From Acidobacteriota bacterium (GTDB lineage Bacteria > Acidobacteriota > Blastocatellia > Pyrinomonadales > Pyrinomonadaceae), in NCBI GenBank assembly GCA_029777145.1, contig JAKOSS010000152.1, forward strand, positions 1 through 10,982: a DNA stretch of 10,982 nt, given 5' to 3'. The notes beneath the pieces were generated by a model. That model saw only the letters and a list, made by a program, of their open reading frames with translations, searched no databases and had not been told where the DNA came from. Of the stretch, positions 6,667 through 10,982 are shown piece after piece (the first letter of the stretch is position 1; each line of letters begins with the position of its first letter). Both the position numbers and the translations under genes were made by a program.

Positions 6667-7431
6667 TCAACCCAGAAACGACCCGCAGTTCTTCGCGATC
6701 AGAAAGACCGCAACGCCGATGACGAGCATCGCGAACGCCCGCTGCAAACGGTGCGCCGCCAGCCGGTGCGACAAGACGGTACCGGCGACTGTTCCACCGA
6801 TCGCGATCAATAGAACCAGTCCTGTCAGCGACAGATTGAAATGTGATTGCGCGAGATGACCGAGAAATCCGGCCGCCGAATTGAGTGCGATGACGAGCAG
6901 CGACGTGCCGATCGCGGGTTTCATCGAAAGTCCGCCGAAAAAAACAAGCGCCGGCACGATCAGAAATCCGCCGCCGACTCCGAGAAATCCGGTCAACACT
7001 CCCACTCCGAAACCCGCCGCAAGCGCTTTCGCGCGGTTCACCTCGCGCCCGCCGTCGATCTCCGGATTCCGTCGGCGCCAGAGCATTGAGACGGCGACGA
7101 CGAACATCAACCCGGCGAAGATCAGTAGCAGCGTCGACGCATCGACGAGTTTGGTCAAAGGCGATCCGGCGAAGGCGCCGGCGATTCCGGATGTGCCGAA
7201 CATTATTCCCGAGCCAAAATCGACGTTGCCGCGCCGGTAATGCAAGAATGCGCCGAAAAGGCTCGTCGCGCCGACGACCGCCAGCGACATTCCGACCGCT
7301 TCATGCGGATCCACGCCCAGAAAATAAACCAGAATCGGCACGGTCAGGATCGAACCGCCGCCGCCGATCAACCCGAGCGAAAGGCCGATCGCGGCGCTGA
7401 GTATCAATCCTGTAATGAAAAAAATGGACAC
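6667..7431 (-). CDS. TauE/SafE-family sulfur-anion permease
   Basis: A 254-residue integral membrane protein with the two-repeat build of the TauE/SafE (DUF81) family. The first repeat carries LGLIGGGGSILTVPILVY (residues 19-36) and the second TGFLGVGGGFLIVPALVF (147-164); about eight hydrophobic helices can be traced. Family members move sulfite, sulfoacetate, thiosulfate or related anions; in cst-type loci a TauE protein is thought to export the sulfite/thiosulfate produced by persulfide oxidation. The start is GTG at 7431: an in-frame TAG lies 30 bases before it and no ATG intervenes. I see no good Shine-Dalgarno there, so it may depend on coupling to the small ORF ending at 7462. The likely transcript starts at the promoter at 7736-7764. 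A GC-rich hairpin follows its stop. Confidence 0.88.
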   Translation of the reverse strand: MSIFFITGLILSAAIGLSLGLIGGGGSILTVPILVYFLGVDPHEAVGMSLAVVGATSLFGAFLHYRRGNVDFGSGIMFGTSGIAGAFAGSPLTKLVDASTLLLIFAGLMFVVAVSMLWRRRNPEIDGGREVNRAKALAAGFGVGVLTGFLGVGGGFLIVPALVFFGGLSMKPAIGTSLLVIALNSAAGFLGHLAQSHFNLSLTGLVLLIAIGGTVAGTVLSHRLAAHRLQRAFAMLVIGVAVFLIAKNCGSFLG

Positions 7432-7461
7432 GTTTGTAAAAGAATGACGCGGGCGCGTCGG

Positions 7462-7650
7462 CTAAGAAAGCATGCAAACTACCCCCGTTGTTTGCACTGA
7501 CGCGGCCCGCATCGGCACCGGACAAAGACCGAGGTGCGAACTGCGGTCGTTGATTCCGGTGATACTGGACGGCTTTCGGGAAGGATCGTGACTTGAGTTG
7601 TCGCCGGTCGTCGAAGTCCCGTTTTTCACTTCGGAACCGACTCTTGTCAC
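7462..7650 (-). CDS. Possible 62-residue small protein upstream of tauE
   Basis: A GTG at 7650 is preceded, seven bases away, by AAGGAG (7663-7658), one of the better ribosome sites in the window. The frame runs 62 codons to TAG, ending 30 bases before the tauE start. The product is hydrophilic and rich in Ser, Thr, Arg and Gly, with two cysteines near the end (LGLCPVP and VVCMLS). I recognise no family, and codon choice is not clearly gene-like. Position favours a real leader gene: it would be the first cistron from the operator-controlled promoter at 7736-7764 and could couple translation to tauE, which lacks its own ribosome site. An ATG at 7689 in the same frame would add 13 residues. Alternatively this is only a long 5' leader. 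Confidence 0.35.
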   Translation of the reverse strand: MTRVGSEVKNGTSTTGDNSSHDPSRKPSSITGINDRSSHLGLCPVPMRAASVQTTGVVCMLS

Positions 7651-7732
7651 GTTTCGTCTCCTTTGCAGAAAACCTGTTCGTCCACCCATGCTCGAAAACC
7701 CCTTGAATTACGTGAGTTGCATCAATTCGCAT

Positions 7733-7748
7733 ATAACCATACAGATAT
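7733..7748. promoter_or_regulatory. Candidate ArsR operator, site 2
   Basis: ATAACCATACAGATAT matches the reverse complement of the 155-170 palindrome in 14 of 16 positions. It covers the -10 box and part of the spacer of the promoter at 7736-7764, so binding would block transcription of the small ORF and tauE. Confidence 0.5.
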
Positions 7749-7764
7749 ATACAGATCGTGTCAA
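7736..7764 (-). promoter_or_regulatory. Promoter of the small ORF / tauE transcript
   Basis: On the minus strand TTGACA (7764-7759) is followed after 17 bases by TATGGT (7741-7736). Transcription would begin near 7729, leaving a leader of about 80 nt before the GTG at 7650. The -10 box is imperfect but the -35 is consensus and spacing ideal. Confidence 0.6.
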
Positions 7765-7767
7765 CTT

Positions 7768-7785
7768 CGGACGTTCAGTCGTCCG
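7768..7785 (-). terminator. Stem-loop after arsR, possible weak terminator
   Basis: CGGACG (7768-7773) and CGTCCG (7780-7785) form a perfect 6-bp stem with a 6-nt loop, 10 bases past the arsR stop and just before the tauE -35. No U-run follows, so termination would be partial at best or Rho-dependent. Confidence 0.35.
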
Positions 7786-7795
7786 GTCCAGATGT

Positions 7796-8128
7796 TCAAA
7801 GTGTCGAAAAAACCTGCGCCTGCGTTTTCAGACGCTCTTCGATCGAGCTGCAAACCAGTTCGCAAAGCGTAAATATGCTCTGGTCAGCGATCGCGTAAAA
7901 AACCGTATTCCCCTTCTGCTGCCGCGTCACGAGGCCGCCGGTTTGAAGGATCTTCAGATGTTTCGACACGTTCGGCTGACTCGTACTGCAAAGTTCCGTC
8001 AGTTCGCCGACGCTCTTCTCACCGTTCTGGAGAAGCTGCAGCAGCCGCAATCGAAGCGGTTCAGACATTATCTTGAACCGAGTCGCAACGAGATCGAGCG
8101 CGCCATCTGGTAAAGGTCTGTCAGCCAT
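7796..8128 (-). CDS. ArsR/SmtB-family transcriptional repressor, likely sulfur-responsive
   Basis: A 110-residue winged-helix protein. LRLRLLQLLQNGEKSVGELTEL leads to the recognition helix SQPNVSKHLKILQ (residues 50-62), and the wing is GLVTRQQKGNTVFYAIAD. Cysteines are C47, just before the recognition helix, and C89 and C93, one turn apart on the last helix (TLCELVCSS). It lacks the ELCVCDLC arsenic site. In my recollection SqrR/BigR persulfide sensors use a Cys in helix 2 and one late in helix 5; here Q31 sits at the first place and the late Cys is a turn earlier, so the ligand is uncertain. The start at 8128 is set by family length and a promoter whose predicted start is at or next to this ATG. 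The frame stays open upstream only because of a repeat tract; that part is not protein. Candidate operators occur before it and before the sulfide genes. Confidence 0.88.
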   Translation of the reverse strand: MADRPLPDGALDLVATRFKIMSEPLRLRLLQLLQNGEKSVGELTELCSTSQPNVSKHLKILQTGGLVTRQQKGNTVFYAIADQSIFTLCELVCSSIEERLKTQAQVFSTL

Positions 8129-8136
8129 ACGACGTA

Positions 8137-8166
8137 AGTATATGCCGACATAGTTATATTTGTCCA
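8137..8166 (-). promoter_or_regulatory. arsR promoter, predicted leaderless
   Basis: On the minus strand TGGACA (8166-8161) and TATACT (8142-8137) are separated by 18 bases. Only 8 bases separate the -10 box from the arsR ATG, so the transcript would start within a base or three of the start codon. There is no Shine-Dalgarno, which agrees with a leaderless message. Confidence 0.55.
8142..8157. promoter_or_regulatory. Candidate ArsR operator, site 3 (autoregulation)
   Basis: The minus strand reads ATAACTATGTCGGCAT, matching the 155-170 site in 12 of 16 positions with a perfect left half. It fills the spacer between the -35 and -10 boxes of arsR, where a bound repressor would shut off its own gene. 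Confidence 0.4.
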
Positions 8167-8187
8167 GCAGTGTTTCCACGAATCGCG

Positions 8188-8485
8188 TCTCCCCTTCCCC
8201 CACTCTCCCCTTCTCCCCTTCTCCCCTTCCCCCACTCTCCCACTCTCCCACTCTCCCCCCTTCCCCCACTCTCCCACTCCCCCCTTCCCCCACTCTCCCA
8301 CTCTCCCGCGCTCCCCTTCCCCCTCTCTCCCGCGCTCCCCTTCCCCCACTCTCCCACTCCCCCCTTCCCCCACTCTCCCGCGCTCCCGTTCCCCCACTCC
8401 CCCCTTCCCCCACTCTCCCGTTCCCCCACTCCCCCCTTCCCCCACTCTCCCGTTCCCCCACTCCCCACTCCCCCCTTCTCTTCCC
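8188..8485. repeat. C-rich polypyrimidine tandem-repeat tract between arsR and the phosphoesterase gene
   Basis: About 300 bases of the plus strand are almost only C and T, built from variants of CTTCCCCCACTCTCCC and ACTCCCC with rare CGCG or CGTT interruptions. A unit of 32 bases is repeated nearly exactly around 8400-8460. The opposite strand carries many runs of three to six G. All frames read open here only because of composition; these reading frames are not genes. The tract fills most of the 411-base gap between two divergent genes, with the arsR promoter at its left end and the phosphoesterase promoter at its right. Confidence 0.92.
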
Positions 8486-8509
8486 ATGTAAACCGCAAAT
8501 AGTTATAAT
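8481..8509 (+). promoter_or_regulatory. Promoter of the metallophosphoesterase gene
   Basis: A perfect -10 TATAAT (8504-8509) stands 17 bases after TTCCCA (8481-8486), a 4/6 match to the -35 consensus. Transcription would start near 8516, about 24 nt before the ATG. A half-match to the ArsR operator (TAGTTAT at 8500-8506) overlaps the -10 box. Confidence 0.5.
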
Positions 8510-8539
8510 CGCCGAGACTTCCGACAGCATCGAAAACAC

Positions 8540-9403
8540 ATGAAACTGCGACCGGCGAACAAACGGGCACGATTGTCTCAGCGAATCTCTGAGGCGATGG
8601 CGGCCGAGCGCCCGCTGAAGGAACTCGCCGGAAATCTGTCGTATCTCGCGAAATCCGCTCTCGCCGAAGCCAATTCGCTTTCGATCGAGCGCATCGAGAT
8701 CAAGGTCGCGAAGCTCCCGAAAAAGCTGGACAGCCTGCGGATCGTCCATTTATCCGACATTCATCACAGCCCGTTCACCTCGTTGGACCACATCAAACGC
8801 GCGATCAAGGTCACGAACCGGCTCAAGCCGGAGCTGGTCCTTTTGACCGGCGACTATGTTTCGCACGACCGCAACTACATTGCGCCGGTGGCTGAGGCGC
8901 TGGGCGAATTGAGATCGGCATTCGGCACGTACGCTTGTCTCGGGAACCACGATCACTGGACCGATCCGGCGGAAGTCACGGCCCGATTCGAAGCGCACGG
9001 AATCGGAGTATTGATCAATCGCGGGTTCAGGCTGGACGCCGGCGGCGCATCGTTTTGGTTGTGCGGAGTCGATGACTATATGGTCGGCAAATCGGATCTG
9101 AAATCGGCGCTCCACGGATCGTTTCCGGACGAAATGAAGCTTCTGCTCGCGCATAACCCGGTGCTGGTCAGGCAGGCGGCCCGGCTCGGGATCGACCTCG
9201 TTCTCAGCGGACACACGCACGGAGGCCAGGTCAAACTCCGACAAGATGAGAATCGGATCTTGCCCAAGCGACGTCTTTCCGCGGGACTCCATCGGCGAAA
9301 GGAGACGCAGATCTATATCACGCGGGGGATCGGAACCGTCGTCGTCCCGTTTCGGTACCAATGTCCGCCGGAGATCTCCGTGATCGAGCTCCGCACGCCG
9401 TAA
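8540..9403 (+). CDS. YkuE/YaeI-like metallophosphoesterase
   Basis: A 287-residue calcineurin-like phosphoesterase. All metal-site motifs are seen in order: HLSDIHHSPF (D73, H75), LLTGDYVSHD (D105), CLGNHDHW (N136, H137, D138), LLLAHNP (H205) and LSGHTHGGQ (H225, H227). The DIHH form and the GHTHGGQ end are those of the YkuE/YaeI/LpxG group, dinuclear-metal enzymes that include UDP-2,3-diacylglucosamine pyrophosphatases and other phosphodiesterases; the substrate here cannot be told. The first 65 residues are basic and helical without a clear membrane helix, unlike family members with an N-terminal anchor. ATG 8540 lies just after a good promoter but has no clear Shine-Dalgarno; ATG 8597 is an alternative start. 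It is divergent from arsR across the repeat tract and need not be part of the sulfide locus. Confidence 0.87.
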   Translation: MKLRPANKRARLSQRISEAMAAERPLKELAGNLSYLAKSALAEANSLSIERIEIKVAKLPKKLDSLRIVHLSDIHHSPFTSLDHIKRAIKVTNRLKPELVLLTGDYVSHDRNYIAPVAEALGELRSAFGTYACLGNHDHWTDPAEVTARFEAHGIGVLINRGFRLDAGGASFWLCGVDDYMVGKSDLKSALHGSFPDEMKLLLAHNPVLVRQAARLGIDLVLSGHTHGGQVKLRQDENRILPKRRLSAGLHRRKETQIYITRGIGTVVVPFRYQCPPEISVIELRTP

Positions 9404-9521
9404 ACGATTTTATGGAACGTCAAACTCCCCGAAATCACGAATAGAATAAGATTGTTATAGAATTTTGTCCGATTCGCTTGCTGAGCAGCGATCTGAATCC
9501 AGATAGTTGAGATAAATTCCG

Positions 9522-10106
9522 ATGTCCGGTGTTGCCACGATCCCGAACCTGCTGACCTTTTTGCGAATGGCCCTCATTCCCGTCTTCGCGAGTCTTCTTT
9601 TTTACGGCTACAGCGGCTGGGCGTTGGTCGTCTTCGTGATCGCGGGCGTTTCGGACGGCATCGACGGTTTCGTCGCGCGCCGATTCAACCAACAATCCGA
9701 ACTCGGGACGATCATTGATCCGATTGCCGACAAGCTGCTGATGACGGTCGCGTTCATTGTCCTGACGATGCCGAACGTCCTGCAGCCGGTACGCCATCTG
9801 CCGGTTCCGTTCTGGGTGACGGCCTCGGTTATCGGCCGCGACGTATTGATCGTGACCGTCGCCGGCGCGATCAACATCATGACCGGATTCCGCGGCTTCA
9901 AACCTTCCTGGCTGGGGAAGGCATCGACTACGGTCCAGGTTCTTGCCGTAACGCTTATCCTCGTCGCCGCGGTCTTCGACTACAGCTTCTATCTTCCGAC
10001 AACCTACACGATCGTCGTTCTCTTCGCCTTCGCTTCCGGCGTCCATTACATCTTCCACGTCTCGAAGTTGATGCGGGAAAGCGAATCGGAAGAAAGTAGG
10101 CAGTAG
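9522..10106 (+). CDS. pgsA: CDP-alcohol phosphatidyltransferase, PgsA type (phosphatidylglycerophosphate synthase)
   Basis: A 194-residue polytopic membrane protein that begins with the family's IPNLLTFLRMALIPVF. The catalytic motif is complete: D45-x2-D48-G49-x2-A52-R53-x8-G62-x3-D66-x3-D70. Length and start are those of CDP-diacylglycerol:glycerol-3-phosphate 3-phosphatidyltransferase, the first committed step to phosphatidylglycerol and cardiolipin; another CDP-alcohol transferase is possible. ATG 9522 gives the usual N-terminus, but the Shine-Dalgarno is weak and I see no strong promoter in the 118-base gap after the phosphoesterase gene. The last codons and the TAG stop lie inside a GTAG heptad repeat (10096-10123), so the C-terminal SRQ and the stop were supplied by the repeat. 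Confidence 0.87.
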   Translation: MSGVATIPNLLTFLRMALIPVFASLLFYGYSGWALVVFVIAGVSDGIDGFVARRFNQQSELGTIIDPIADKLLMTVAFIVLTMPNVLQPVRHLPVPFWVTASVIGRDVLIVTVAGAINIMTGFRGFKPSWLGKASTTVQVLAVTLILVAAVFDYSFYLPTTYTIVVLFAFASGVHYIFHVSKLMRESESEESRQ

Positions 10107-10123
10107 GCGGTAGACGGTAGTGA
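10096..10123 (+). repeat. Heptad repeat, left block (4 units)
   Basis: Four successive 7-mers: GTAGGCA, GTAGGCG, GTAGACG, GTAGTGA. The block starts inside the pgsA coding end and supplies its stop codon. Positions 10096-10120 are the inverted counterpart of 10338-10362 (23 of 25 bases). In the 10124-10285 interior I see no gene or recognised element. Confidence 0.8.
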
Positions 10124-10285
10124 CTGCCCGTCAGGCCGGTCATCGCTGACCGTGAACATCAATCAATATCACATTTGAAACTCAGCCAGTTTCATAACGG
10201 GAGCTCGATTATCTTCAACCCGGATAACTGAAAACGGAAACGATAAGAACGGGTCGGTAACTACCTCCCAAAGACAATGCCTGCT

Positions 10286-10362
10286 AGTGTACTGTCTACC
10301 GTCAACCGTCTACTGTTTTCCGTCTTATCGCTACTTTCTACAGTCTACCGTCTACTGCCTAC
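10286..10362 (-). repeat. Heptad repeat, right block (11 units, inverted)
   Basis: Read on the minus strand from 10362 the sequence is eleven 7-mers in phase: GTAGGCA, GTAGACG, GTAGACT, GTAGAAA, GTAGCGA, TAAGACG, GAAAACA, GTAGACG, GTTGACG, GTAGACA, GTACACT. The outer three match the left block in inverted orientation, so transcript through both could fold into a long stem. The heptad style recalls the short tandemly repeated sequences described in cyanobacteria; no coding potential is seen. Confidence 0.8.
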
Positions 10363-10390
10363 CCCCTACTATTCCTTCGCTCAGATAAAC

Positions 10391-10419
10391 TTGACAACAA
10401 CACACTCAACTCTTATACT
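10391..10419 (+). promoter_or_regulatory. dnaK promoter (sigma70 type)
   Basis: TTGACA (10391-10396), 17 bases, TATACT (10414-10419): a nearly ideal housekeeping promoter. Transcription would start near 10426, giving a leader of about 54 nt. I found no CIRCE-type inverted repeat (TTAGCACTC...GAGTGCTAA) around it. Confidence 0.75.
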
Positions 10420-10458
10420 CGGTTACGGCTCAAAGTTTGGGCGTTGATATCGCAATAA

Positions 10459-10982
<524 letters not shown>

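Noticed and set aside
5193..6722. 509-codon plus-strand open frame opposite the cstB-like gene
   Set aside because: Antisense shadow typical of GC-rich DNA; no motif, no ribosome site.
8188..8485. CRISPR-like array
   Set aside because: The units are contiguous low-complexity tandem repeats without distinct spacers, and no cas gene is nearby.
8129..8749. N-terminal extension of ArsR and other Gly/Arg/Glu- or Pro/Ser-rich frames through the repeat tract
   Set aside because: Translations merely mirror the low-complexity repeat, occur in several frames on both strands, and the arsR promoter lies inside the extension.
9440..9521. Promoter candidates before pgsA (TAGAAT near 9458, TTGCTG near 9478)
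   Set aside because: No pair of boxes with acceptable match and spacing.

Overview
The window is a stretch of bacterial chromosome of moderately high G+C. Protein style (the CydA, PgsA and DnaK sequences), many CG-rich codons and low-complexity intergenic repeats suggest an Acidobacteriota of the Blastocatellia/Pyrinomonadales type. That placement is an impression from the sequence, not a tested assignment.

Positions 1-8128, all on the minus strand, form what looks like a self-contained sulfide-oxidation and detoxification locus. In transcription order: an ArsR-family repressor (8128-7796); a possible 62-residue small protein (7650-7462); a TauE/SafE-type sulfur-anion permease (7431-6667); a CstB-like persulfide dioxygenase fused to two rhodanese domains (6596-5214); a ferritin-like DUF2202-type lipoprotein (5180-4557); a 29-residue single-span membrane peptide starting directly after the lipoprotein stop codon (4556-4467); cytochrome bd oxidase subunits CydA (4338-3001) and CydB (2999-1962); a type II sulfide:quinone oxidoreductase (1938-763); a membrane-anchored TlpA-like thioredoxin (756-211); and, from its own consensus promoter, the start of a DUF2892 membrane protein (134 to beyond the left edge). 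Inferred working: SQR oxidises sulfide to sulfane sulfur and reduces quinone, cytochrome bd reoxidises quinol with O2, the CstB-like enzyme converts persulfide to sulfite/thiosulfate, and TauE exports the product. The set resembles the staphylococcal cst locus, but with an ArsR regulator in place of CstR and a bd oxidase built in.

A 16-bp imperfect palindrome of the form ATAACCATAYAGTTAT recurs at 155-170, 7733-7748, 8142-8157 and, more degenerate, 6616-6631. Three copies lie on recognisable sigma70-type promoters (DUF2892, small ORF/tauE, arsR) and the fourth lies in the leader of the cstB-like operon. This suggests one local regulon under the ArsR protein. The ArsR cysteines (C47, C89, C93) do not match the pair I recall for the persulfide sensors SqrR and BigR.

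Between arsR and the next, plus-strand gene lies a ~300-bp nearly pure pyrimidine tandem-repeat tract (8188-8485), followed by a promoter and a YkuE/YaeI-like metallophosphoesterase (8540-9403). PgsA-type CDP-alcohol phosphatidyltransferase follows (9522-10106). Its last codons and stop lie inside a heptad (GTAGACG-like) repeat. A longer block of the same heptads in inverted orientation occurs at 10286-10362, and the 10124-10285 interior shows nothing recognisable. A consensus promoter (10391-10419) then drives dnaK (10480 to beyond the right edge).

I see no tRNA, rRNA, transposase, CRISPR array or att site.
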